Assembly: GCA_016713275.1 (NCBI GenBank)
Contig: JADJPL010000001.1
Location: 62,001-126,000, forward strand
DNA length: 64,000 bases
Direction of reading: 5' to 3'
From: Haliscomenobacter sp.
GTDB taxonomy: Bacteria; Bacteroidota; Bacteroidia; Chitinophagales; Saprospiraceae
Part shown: in pieces, positions 46,565-55,694 of the stretch
Position numbering within the stretch: the stretch's first letter is position 1
Layout: every line of letters begins with the position of its first letter
Made by a program: the position numbers and the translations under genes
The notes under the pieces: generated by a model
What the model saw: the letters and a program-made list of their open reading frames with translations, nothing else
Databases searched by the model: none
Told to the model about the DNA's origin: nothing

Positions 46565-48517
46565 ATGAAGAACCTTAAATTTTCCCTTTTCCTGACCCTT
46601 GGATTAGCTGCCTGGACGGCCCAGGGGCAGAACCTCCGCTTCATGCCGGAAAACCCCTGGCAGGCGAAACCATGACCGTGGAGTATGCGGTGGCGAAGTC
46701 GCCCTTTGCTAAAGAAAAAGACGTGTACATCACGGCTTATAGCATCATTGCCGATAAAATCAAGGCGATGGATGTGGACCTGTCCGGGCAGAGCGGTATG
46801 CTGAAAGGAACTATTGCCGTCCCGGCAGATGCGAAAGCGATGTATTTCGTCGTTGGCAGCTCGGGGTCGGAAGCCAAAGACAACAACGACGACAAAGGCT
46901 GGGGGACGCCGGTCTATCAAAGCGACCGGAAAACGCCGGTAGCCGGGTATGCGCTCACCGAGGCCGCTATTTACAGCAGGCATAGCTATTACCTTCAGAC
47001 CAAGCGCAACGACAGCGAATCCAGCCGGATATTTAGCGAACATTTCAAGGAGTTGACGGCTAACGAATCTCTTTTGAATATGTTTGGCGTCCAGGCTGTC
47101 CGGACAAAAAATGCTTCGGCTATCGCCCAGTTGAAAGCCTATGCTCAGGAGGTTTTGGCGAAACCCAAAGCGACGGAGGACGAGCTGGCTTCGGCGCTGG
47201 CTTTGTCCCAAACGATGGAAGATGAAACCCTGGCCAAAGCCCTCACAGAGAAACTCAAAAAGAAATACCCCAAGGGGTTGATCGTATGGGGGAGAAAAGC
47301 AAGCCCTTTTACGAGGGAAGTCCTACCCTTGATCAGCGAAAAGCGATTGTAGACGAACTCGCCAAGCTTCCGCTTCCGAAAAAGGAAAGCGCCGCTCAAA
47401 CGCTTTCCAGCATGGCCAACCGGCTTGCCAGCCTCTGCCTGCGCGCCAAGGATTACGCCGGATTTGAGAAGTACTCGGCTCTCGTGACCAACCGCATCGA
47501 CAGAGCCATGATGTGCAACAACAGCTTGGCCCGGAAACCGGAGAAAGCATCGACGCCCCGGCAGGCAACCTGGAATTGGCTAAAAAATACTCCGGGGGAT
47601 CGCTTCAACTCCTCAAGCAGGTCATGCAAGGCCCAACCGAACAGGAAAAATACCCCGAGCTAAGTCCCAAGCGGATGAACGAAATGCTGGAGTCCTGGTA
47701 CGCCATGTTTGGAGACACCTATGCGCTGATCCTCTATAAGGAAGGTCAGGCAGAAGAAGCGCTGAAATACCAGCAGCTGGCCTGCGAACAGCGCCAGTTT
47801 AAGGACCCCGAAACCAACGAACGGTACTGTGTTTATCTGGAAAAGGTGAAGGGAGCGGGCATGGCCGAGAAAAAACTGGAAGACCTGATCGCCGGTGGGT
47901 ACGCCTCGCCCGCCATGAAAGACCAGTTCAAACGCCTCTTTATGGCCAATGCCCCGGAAGAAATGGCCGCCAAGTACCTTGGCATGCTGGAAAAAGAAAG
48001 CCGGATGCGCATCAAAGAAGAAACGAAGAAGAAAATGATCGACGAGCCCGCGCCAACCTTTACGCTGCGCAACCTCAAAGGGGAAACCGTCTCCCTGGAG
48101 TCGCTGAAGGGTAAAGTGGTCGTGGTCGACTTCTGGGCTACCTGGTGCGGCCCCTGTATCTCCTCTTTCCCGGGTATGCAGCGCGCTCAAAATGCACACC
48201 AGGATCGCGGAGACGTCGTGTTCCTCTTTGTCGACACCTGGGAAAACGGCACGGAAAAAGAAAAAAATGCCCAGGCCTTCATCGACAAGAACAAATACAC
48301 CTTCAACGTCCTGATGGATAACGACAACGAAGTGGTCGGAAAATACAAAGTAGAAGGGATCCCCACCAAATTCATCATCGGCCGCGACGGCCATATCCGT
48401 TTCAAAAGCGTCGGCTACAGCGGAAACGAAGACGCCCTGGTCGACGAGATGTCCTTTATGATCGAACTCGCAGGCGAAGGGGCGGTTGAGGGTGGACGGA
48501 TGGAAGGGGGACGGTAG
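46565..48517 (+). CDS. Exported TlpA-like thioredoxin-fold protein, three frameshifts
   Basis: ATG 46565 starts a signal peptide (MKNLKFSLFLTLGLAAWTAQ). Missing bases at 46654-46657 (C), 47288-47292 (G) and about 47533 (G) break the frame; restored joins read MPENPLAGETMTVEY, VWGEKSKPFYEGSP and NSLARETGESIDAP. The middle is helical. The C-terminal domain (from about residue 490) is an AhpC/TlpA thioredoxin fold with VVVDFWATWCGPCISSFPGM (CxxC) and GIPTKFIIGRDG. Such proteins carry out disulfide exchange in the periplasm. The last residues (VEGGRMEGGR) are written by the repeat tract. Confidence 0.85.
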
Positions 48518-48596
48518 ACGGTGGACGGGAGACGGATGGACGGTGGACGGATGGACGGTGGACGGGAGACGACGTGAGACGGGAGTAGAAGCAGCG
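48487..48596 (+). repeat. G-rich heptad tract at the end of the TlpA-like gene
   Basis: Units GGACGGT, AGACGGT, GGACGGG, AGACGGA and TGGACGG continue from inside the coding end past the stop at 48517. Same unit as the tract at 46178. Confidence 0.7.
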
Positions 48597-48648
48597 GAGT
48601 TTGGGTTGTGTCCATTCGGCGCCAGGGAATCCGGCGGTTTTTTCTCAT

Positions 48649-48681
48649 GAGCAGGATGCTGACTGCGTCAGCATCCTGCTC
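48649..48681. terminator. Hairpin between convergent genes
   Basis: A perfect 15-bp stem, GAGCAGGATGCTGAC (48649-48663) and its complement (48667-48681), with loop TGC. It lies between the TlpA-like gene and the convergent Cys-repeat gene. The T tract is weak, so terminator function is likely but not certain. Confidence 0.6.
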
Positions 48682-48710
48682 TAATTTGGATTAGTATGAA
48701 CGGCGGCTTG

Positions 48711-49111
48711 CTATGCTTTAGAGGCACTTTTTTTGCCGGCCTTTGCATTTGCTGATCCCGATTTTTCGCACTTCGACGGATCGCATTTGGTCATGTCGCA
48801 CTTGGTGGGATCGCATTTGGTAGGGTCGCATTTCGTGGGGTCGCACTTGGCGGGATCGCACGATTTGGCGCCTGCTGCCGGATTGCTTGCAGTGGAAGCC
48901 GGGATAATAAACTGAACCAAACCGGCAGTTTCCAGCACTTGGGTTGCCCTTGGGTGGTACCGCTGGAAGCCTTTGCCATGCTTTCGCAGGGGGTAGCGGT
49001 TGCAGTGGAAGCGGTTTTTTCCGATTTGCCTTTAGCGCAGCAAGATTGCGCCTGGAGTGACTGGGCGCCTGCAAACAGGAGCATGAACGCCATGAGAAGG
49101 GTAAAACGCAT
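48711..49111 (-). CDS. Secreted protein with tandem CDPTK repeats, one frameshift
   Basis: ATG 49111 opens a signal peptide (MRFTLLMAFMLLFAGAQ) followed by SLQAQSCCAKGKSEK. A base is missing near 48938; with it the frame passes through PKVLETAGLVQFIIPAS and reaches seven pentapeptide units: CDPAK, CDPTK three times, CDMTK, CDPSK, CEKSG. The tail is Lys- and Ser-rich. About 133 residues. Regularly spaced Cys with Asp suggest metal binding or a disulfide ladder. No family recognised. It is divergent from a two-component system 196 bp away. Confidence 0.65.
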
Positions 49112-49182
49112 AGGAATTCAGGGATTTGACTTTCTACCCGGATCCGCCGGGTAAGCGGCATTGCTGATCGTCGGCAACGATA

Positions 49183-49190
49183 CAAAGGTA
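49183..49190 (-). promoter_or_regulatory. -7 element for the CDPTK-repeat gene
   Basis: On the minus strand TACCTTTG fits TAnnTTTG. It is 72 bases upstream of ATG 49111. No clear -33 box. Confidence 0.35.
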
Positions 49191-49307
49191 TTTCAAAGGC
49201 CAACGGGAAGGTGTTTTTTCGGCTGTTACGCACTTGTTAAGCACCTGTTAAAAGCCCGTTCTACTTGCCTTTTTGCCGTCTTTGTGGTAGAATTATGATT
49301 CAAGCGC

Positions 49308-50543
49308 ATGACAACGAAGCAGATATATTTCGTCATTGCCGCGTCCTGCTTGGCTTTGTTGGGCTTGATCGCCATCCAGGTGCGTTGGATGACCTACTCC
49401 CAGGAATTGCTGGAAGAACAGTTTGAACACCGGGTAGACATGGCCCTCTGCCAGGCGGTTGAAACCACGACCAACGAACCCTGCTGCGGCCCAGCAGGGA
49501 CCGGCTCCGCGACCCCGATCAAGGGGCTGCCGCGCAGAAGACGTTACGGAGAGCATGATCCTCAGCGACTCCCAACTGCGGCGCAACCTGAATAGCTCCC
49601 TGGCTTTTTATGACATCCGGCTGCCCTATACGGTGCAGGTGGCCAATCCTTCAGGCGCCGGCGCGGATAACATCCCCGCCTACTCCTGCCAGCTGGATCC
49701 TCTGGTCGCAGGCGATACCCGCCGCCTGGAGCTGGTCTTTCCAACCAAAGAGAGCTATATCCTGCGCCGGATGAACGTCATGATCGGTAGTTCCATCCTG
49801 ATCCTGAGCGTCATCCTCCTGGTGTTTTTTGTCGCCGGTTATTTTTTGATCAAACAAAAAAGATTAGCCGACCAGAACATCGATTTTTTCAACCACATGG
49901 CGCACGAGTTTAAAACGCCGCTGACGAACATCAAGCTTGCCGCCGGGTTGCTGGGCCGAAAAAAGCCCGATCTCAAAGACGATCAGGTGCTCCAAATCAT
50001 CAGCAAGGAAAGCGGCCAGCTGATTCATCAAGTCGAGCGCTTCCTGCAAATGGCGGGCCTGGAATTCAATAAAAACCCCCTCCAACTCCACCCCTCGATC
50101 TGGAGGCCCTCCTGCGCGATACCATCGCCGGCCTCAGCCCACTAATCCAGGAAAAGGGGCCAGCCTGACGCTGGAAGTCAAAGGCCCCTGCCACAGATGG
50201 AAGGCGACGAACTCCACCTCCGCAACGCGTTCCGGAACCTGATCGACAATGCCCTGAAGTATTGCGAATCCGCGCCCGAGATCCACATCGCGCTGGAAGC
50301 GCCCACCCCGCAGCAGATCCAGCTCACCATTCGCGATAACGGTCTTGGCATCGATCAGCAGGAACTTCCCGGTATTTTCAGGAATTCAAACGCGGGCGCC
50401 AAGCGTCCTCGATGCCTTTTACCGGGTTTGGGCTCGGCCTGGCCTATGTCAAAAAGATCGTGGACCTGCACCGGGGAGCAATCTCCGTCATCGCAGAACG
50501 CCGGAAAGGATCGAGTTTTTCCCTTAGCTTTCCGGTGAAATGA
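49308..50543 (+). CDS. Sensor histidine kinase, at least six frameshifts
   Basis: Two membrane helices (YFVIAASCLALLGLIAIQV near the start; MIGSSILILSVILLVFFVAG in the middle) flank an ~110-residue sensor domain. The kinase core has the H box NHMAHEFKTPLTNIKLAAGL, the N box RNLIDNALKYC, DNGLGI and TGFGLGLAYVKKIVDLH. Single bases are missing near 49490, 49534, 50091-50094, 50156-50159, 50185-50188 and 50375-50378. Corrected it is about 413 residues and ends SLSFPVK with TGA 50541-50543, overlapping the regulator start as ATGA. The signal is unknown. Confidence 0.85.
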
Positions 50544-51250
50544 AAGAACCCAAGGGGCATATTTTATTGGTTGAAGACGATCTCAGCATGGGCTTTCTGC
50601 TCATGGAACTGCTGGAATCGGAGGGCTATTCGGTCAAACTCGCCCGAAACGGCGAAACAGGAGTGGAGCATTTCAAACGCCAGGGATTTGATCTGTGCAT
50701 TCTCGACGTCATGCTCGGCGAAAAGGATGGGTTTCAGGTGGCCCGGCAAATCCAGCTCGAAAACAAGCAAACCCCGTTCCTGTTTCTCACCGCCCGCCTG
50801 CTGAAGGAAGATGTCCTGAAAGGATACGCCCTGGGGGCGGAGGATTACATCACCAAGCCCTTTGACGAAGACGAACTGCTGTGCAAGATTGCCGTCGTCC
50901 TGCGTCGCAGGCAGTCACAGCCCCAGGATGAAACCCCAGCCCGGTTTCGCATCGGCGATTACTCCTTTGATTATACCCGCCAGGAACTCATCTACTGCGA
51001 GCAGGCGGAGCGGCTCACCGAGAAAGAAAACGAAGTCTTGCGCCTCCTGTGCCTGCACCAAAACAGCATCCTTCGCCGCGACGACGCCGTGGAACGGATC
51101 TATGGGGAAAAAGACTATTTTCTGGGCCGCAGCTTCGACGTGTTCATCTCCCGCCTGCGCAAGCTCTTGCGGCACGACCCGCGCATCACCATCGAAAACG
51201 TGTTCAAGGTAGGTTTCATCCTGAAAGTAACAGAAGAGGGGGTGGAGTGA
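50540..51250 (+). CDS. OmpR-family response regulator
   Basis: 236 residues, intact. The receiver domain has VEDD (acidic pair near 12-14), LDVMLGEKDGF with phospho-acceptor Asp56, and the conserved Lys in ITKPFDEDEL. The C-terminal winged helix (RIGDYSFDYTRQELIY ... GRSFDVFISRLRKLL, then IENVFKVGFIL) is a Trans_reg_C DNA-binding domain. It is the cognate partner of the kinase it overlaps. Confidence 0.95.
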   Translation: MKEPKGHILLVEDDLSMGFLLMELLESEGYSVKLARNGETGVEHFKRQGFDLCILDVMLGEKDGFQVARQIQLENKQTPFLFLTARLLKEDVLKGYALGAEDYITKPFDEDELLCKIAVVLRRRQSQPQDETPARFRIGDYSFDYTRQELIYCEQAERLTEKENEVLRLLCLHQNSILRRDDAVERIYGEKDYFLGRSFDVFISRLRKLLRHDPRITIENVFKVGFILKVTEEGVE

Positions 51251-51301
51251 GGGGCGCGACAGCCCCGGGCTACCCCACCGCCGCGCCCCGTTGGAACATG
51301 T

Positions 51302-52632
51302 TTAATGGATTTTCTCTAATTCCTTTCTCCAGGATTCGGCTTCCTTCTCTGTTTCCGCTAATTCCATCGCTTTTTGCAGCATTTCCGGGCCCGATCGGTT
51401 TGCCCAAGGCGCAAAAGCGCTTTGCCATGAACTCCCAGGGTGTACGAATACTCCGGAAACAGCTCAGCGCTGCGGGCAGCCCACCGGGCGGCTTGCTCCA
51501 GCTTTTGGCCTTCCGCTCCCAGATTTATTGCGCCGGCGGCATACTCGGCGAGGTCTGAGGCAGCACTGGAGGTTTCCGGGCGGGTATGGGCTTTAGCCTC
51601 CAGGAACAGCATCGAATTGGTATCTTGTTTCATCGCGCGCAGATTGGTGAGCATCGCCTGATGCCGGATGGTGTCCAGGGTGGCCAGCTTGGCGGGGTCT
51701 TTGGCCATCAGCGCGGTAGCGAGAGGCTCGGCGATTTCCCAGAAACCCTCCAGGTTGCCAGTCTCCCGGTAGTAGGTCAGATAGGTTTTTCGGTGGTGGT
51801 ATTGATACAACAGGCTTCCTTTGGACTCAGAAGCCAGGATCGTGTCCAGTAAAACCGGGTTTTGATTTTTAATTGCTTTTCGAAGCGAATGATTCTGCGC
51901 TCTCTGAATACCGGAACGAATAGCCCGGCGGGTGAGGTCAGACGTCTTAAAATAAAAGACCCGGTTTTTTGATGCTTCCAGGAGTAAGGCGTAGGCCTGT
52001 CCTTCGCAATCGAATACCACATTGCCGGCCAGGAGCAGCGTGGTGTCGGTAAATCGTTGGTCTTCGCTCAGGGCAGCGAGGTAGGCATTCAGTTCCTGAT
52101 CCATATTTTTTCCCTCCAGGGCGCCGTTGAGCAGGTACGTTCGGACGAATTCGGGATCCCGGTTTCCGGCCTGGTAAGCCGATTCGTACCAGGAAAAGGG
52201 TTTGTGTGCCTCCTTTTGCCGAAGCGCGGTTTGCCCGATCGCCAGGAATTCGGCTGCCTGGGAAAGTCCTACCGACTTGTGAATAAGCTCTCCGTTGCCA
52301 TTGACGAAGAGGTAGGTAGGGAACGCGCCTACATGGTAGTTATCACTAATGCCAGGACCTTCGCCTTTTTCCGCGTCCAACTTGTAGTTGATGAACGCAG
52401 TGTTGAAGAAAGCCCCCACCGCCTGGTCGGGGAAAACCTTGCGGTCCATTTCTTTACAGGGCCCGCACCAGGTGGTGTAAACATCTACGAACACGAGCTT
52501 GTCCTCCGCGCGCGCTTTGGAAAGCATCGTTTTCCAATCGCCTGTTTGGAAAACAAGCCCCTGAGCCGGGAGCATACCAGGGGCCGCCCAGGCCGCTAGC
52601 AGAACGAGGATTTTAAGAAAGTTGGAAGGCAT
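51302..52632 (-). CDS. Exported thioredoxin-family protein, one frameshift at the end
   Basis: A signal peptide (MPSNFLKILVLLAAWAAPGM) is followed directly by a thioredoxin fold, residues ~30-140, with FVDVYTTWCGPCKEMDR (CxxC) and GAFPTYLFVNGNGE (cis-Pro). The remaining ~300 residues are helical, TPR-like. A base is missing at 51382-51384; with it the protein continues ARKMLQKAMELAETEKEAES to a stop at 51302. About 444 residues. Likely a periplasmic thiol-disulfide protein; partner unknown. Confidence 0.82.
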
Positions 52633-52745
52633 GCATGTTGGTGTTTAGTGATCAAAAATGGTTCAGCTATTTTTTACTTCCTCCCCTTTCGTCACAAAAG
52701 GACACTCCCCGTTGCCATATCTGGACGAAAAGCAACGCCGTGAAC

Positions 52746-53263
52746 TCAAAACAGCTTTTTCACCCCCGCCACCACGTATCCGGGAAACCTCCGATAGCTG
52801 GACGTTTCAAAATAGGTGGGTAAAAAAACAGAGGAGTATATGACCCGGGGCGTCAAGTTGAGTAAATCCTTGCCCGTAATTTTATCGTCCAAAGGCGCTT
52901 TAGCCGGTATTCTACCTTCGCATCAAAGGTGGTAAACGTGTTGTAAAGGTCTAAGGTGGGGGACGATTTCCTAACCAACATAGTCTCATGCCTGGCCTTA
53001 TCAGTGTAATACCCATACGTGCCGTAGGGCAATACGATATTCGTCCGGGCAGTGTCAAGGGTAGTGTCGAAATAAATAGAGGAGTCTCCTTTTATTATCA
53101 ACCACTTATAGGTTTTCATTTGGGCGGCGAGCCCTCTCATTTCCGGCGGCACATTAGATTCGTCTCCAACTAAAGGCGATTCGGCATATAAAGCGATGTA
53201 CTGTTGGGCAGATACGTGGCAAAGACAAAGCAGGAAAATCAGGGATAAAAACGGCTTTTTCAT
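52746..53263 (-). CDS. Secreted protein of unknown function, one frameshift
   Basis: Signal peptide MKKPFLSLIFLLCLCHVSAQ, then ~150 residues. One base missing near 52904 breaks the frame; restored it reads VEYRAKAPLDDKITGKDLLN and ends with alternating aromatic and small residues (RRFPGYVVAGVKKLF), as in beta-strand proteins of the outer membrane. I recognise no family; a resemblance to GLPGLI proteins was considered and not supported. Confidence 0.5.
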
Positions 53264-53469
53264 AATTAGTTTATTTGGCTGGAGCGTTTGAATAACTGGC
53301 GAGATTTGGAAGCAAGGTTTCTCAGCGTTTCAAATGCTTTGGAAGTTTTGCGCGGTAGTGGGGCAAATCAGCAGGTAGGGGGTGGAGTGAGGGGCGCGAC
53401 AGCCCCTTTTCGCGTCATGTAAGTAACTTCAAGGCAATAGAAAAATTCAGGATTTCTTAAAAATATCTT

Positions 53470-54332
53470 TTAAACTAATAGAAAAAAACCTTTGGTATGC
53501 ATGTTGGTAATTGGACTGATATCCATTAAAGCGGTAAATGGTTTTCCATTCCTGTCGATCAGCAAAAAATGGGGAAGCCTCCAGCTAGCTTTTCGCGATA
53601 TAGATTTCCATCCCGATCCAGGAGGATTTTCATGTCGTCATAGGGAAAGCGCTTGTTGGAGAAAATAATTTGAGGATTATTGGCTTCCTTTTTGTTCCTT
53701 TTACCTTGGCTGTACAGATAAACATGCACGAAGCCTTCGTATTCCTGTTCTTTATGCTTAAAAAAAGGATGCAGATCCCTCATAGCGGCAAAACACGCCC
53801 CGCAATGTTCATTCCATGTTTCAAAAAGAATAACCTTGTTCTTCAGGGAGTCCAATTGATTTTGCCCGGCTATATTTTCCAACCGGATATTCGAGTCAGC
53901 AAAAACGCTTTGGCTATCATTTGACCGTGTTAAGGAAGGGGAAATAAACCCTTTGTAGGGATACCAGAAAAAAGCATAGAAAACGAACAAACCTAAAAAT
54001 AGAGGCGACCACGCAGGCCAATGCTTGATTCGGAATGCCCAAAATCCCAGAGAATAGGCAATGAAACAAGCCATAGGGCCAGTAAATAAATGATCCCAAC
54101 TAAATACCAACCCTGAAATTGCATAGAAAATAAACGCTCCTCCAGACAGAAAATACAGCCTCGTTAAATTAATTGCTTTAAAATACCTTCGAAAAAAAAT
54201 TCCGGTTAGCAAAGACAAAATTAAAGCAATCAAAATAGTTGAACTTCTGGAAATATTGACGTCCAGAGTTAACAAACCGACAGTTGCAATACATGCCAAA
54301 TAAAACAAGATGAAAAAAAGGACTAGTTTCAT
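53470..54332 (-). CDS. Polytopic membrane protein with C-terminal thioredoxin-like domain, one frameshift
   Basis: Five or so membrane segments (MKLVLFFILFYLACIATVGL, TILIALILSLLTGIFF, LYFLSGGAFIFYAISGLVF, and others) are followed by a redoxin-like domain with ILFETWNEHCGACFAAM, whose CGAC replaces CGPC. A base is missing at 53571-53574; restored it reads FPHFLLIDRNGKPFTALMDI to a stop at 53470. An in-frame TTG at 54422 overlaps the upstream stop, but MKLV at 54332 opens the first helix. The upstream gene makes a Cys-rich protein, so this may be its thiol oxidase or reductase. Confidence 0.65.
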
Positions 54333-54418
54333 TGGAAAAATTCGATGAAAAACACTCTTCCGCAGCCTACATTGGACAGATTTCCAAAGAAGGCTGCGAA
54401 AGATTTCTTTGGAAATAT

Positions 54419-55107
54419 TCAATCTGCTGGGTTAGGAGTTTCTACACCGCATAACCCTTTGCATGTTTGAAGCCATAATAATCCACACCCCAATCTTCCT
54501 TCACACTCAATTTCCTCTGTTACGCAATCCCCGATACTGCCTGGACACCACGTCCCCCACCGGCAAGTACATTTGCAATCACAATCATAAACTTTTCTGA
54601 GAGCTATGGAACTTCTTTTCTTTCCGTCTATTCTCAAGTCCTCAAAAACAAAATCCCGAAATGACTGCACAGCACTATTCTTGTTTTTCCAGTGAAGATC
54701 CGGGACAAAATCGGACAAATCTCCAAATATTTTTCTACCATCCTCCTCTGAAAACCTATCGCCATAATTTTCAAGCCAACCCAATAGTTTTTTATTGCTT
54801 GTGATATTGGAATTAACACTTTCTGAAAAATAAAAGATATCCTCTATTTCGCCCTTAAGTTCAAGAATAGCTTCTTTTGCCCTGAGTTTATCTCAGTTGA
54901 AAGTATTTGATCAAACTTCGCTTTCCATAATTTTGATTTTTGAGAAGCCGATAATTTTCTAAATGATTCAATCCTTTCATCTCCTGACATCAGAGAAACC
55001 TCCTTCCTGAATTCGTTTATGGCTTCATTATTTACAAAACTTTCTCTTTCACAGGAAAGTAGAATCAATGAGACTAATACAGGTAAGAATGCTTTATGAC
55101 TTTTCAT
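54419..55107 (-). CDS. Fulvocin C-related bacteriocin-like lipoprotein, one frameshift
   Basis: The N-terminus MKSHKAFLPVLVSLILLSCE has a lipoprotein-type signal. A helical region follows (MSGDERIESFRKLSASQKSK). A missing A at 54875-54878 breaks the frame; restored it reads QKEAILELKGEIEDIFYFSE and continues to FSEEDGRKIFGDLSDF. The last ~60 residues are Cys-rich with ten Cys (DCDCKCTCRWGTWC ... GCGLLWLQTCKGLCG). This arrangement fits the Bacteroidota proteins annotated as fulvocin C-related; fulvocin C itself is a Cys-rich bacteriocin of Myxococcus fulvus. Antimicrobial activity is not shown by sequence. Confidence 0.6.
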
Positions 55108-55241
55108 TACACTTAAAATTGAGGTTTAATAAAAAATTTTATAGTATGGAAATTCTCCCGGGAAACAAATTTGCCATACATAACAGGGTAAACATAGCCA
55201 CTAAGCGTGCCAAATTTTGGCACCCTGCTTTTTAAGCAAAA

Positions 55242-55481
55242 TTATTTGTTCACTTCGGGGGGGAGAAAAGGCGCTTCCGGCGGGGTGCGGTAATAATACC
55301 GTTTCCCTTTTTTACAATACGCGACCTCGGCGCCAAAGGAGCGCAACTCGTCAAAAAGCCGGAAAAGGGTACGGCGGGAAACGCCAAGCCGGGTGGCTAC
55401 CTCTTGGGCTGTGCCGGGCGTTTTGCGGCGAAGGAGGCCATCCAGGCGCTGGAGGTGCAGGAGTTCGTCAAATAGGGGCAT
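55242..55481 (-). CDS. Small HTH-domain protein
   Basis: 79 residues. LLRRKTPGTAQEVATRLGVS and RRTLFRLFDELRSFG form an HTH_11-type winged helix start, followed by VAYCKKGKRYYYRTPPEAPF, a wing typical of small Bacteroidota regulators. It is 134 bases upstream of the fulvocin C-related gene on the same strand and could control it. The DNA target is unknown. Confidence 0.72.
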   Translation of the reverse strand: MPLFDELLHLQRLDGLLRRKTPGTAQEVATRLGVSRRTLFRLFDELRSFGAEVAYCKKGKRYYYRTPPEAPFLPPEVNK

Positions 55482-55610
55482 CGTTTAACAGGAGTTTTAG
55501 TAGAAACAGGAAAACAAGATGAGGTTAAACTAAATGTTTTTGGAAAACGGCGCAAGAGGGGGAGCGAAAAAAGAGCGGGAAGATGGCATTGGGGCATTGG
55601 GGATGCCCGG

Positions 55611-55690
55611 ATTGCAAATCCGGAGAACGTATCGGATTGCGGAGAACGCAATTGCAAATCCGGAGAACGCATCGGATTGCAAATCCGATC
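55611..55690. repeat. Two 40-bp direct repeats with palindromes
   Basis: 55611-55650 and 55651-55690 are near-identical 40-bp units (for example ATTGCAAATCCGGAGAACG in both). GGATTGCAAATCC, a palindrome, occurs at 55609-55621 and 55674-55686. It lies between the small HTH gene and the end of the OmpA-family gene. Confidence 0.65.
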
Positions 55691-55694
55691 TACA

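Noticed and set aside
52746..53263. GLPGLI-family assignment of the secreted protein
   Set aside because: The Trp-Lys-Ile and Cys-Lys-Ala blocks expected for that family are not present after frame repair.
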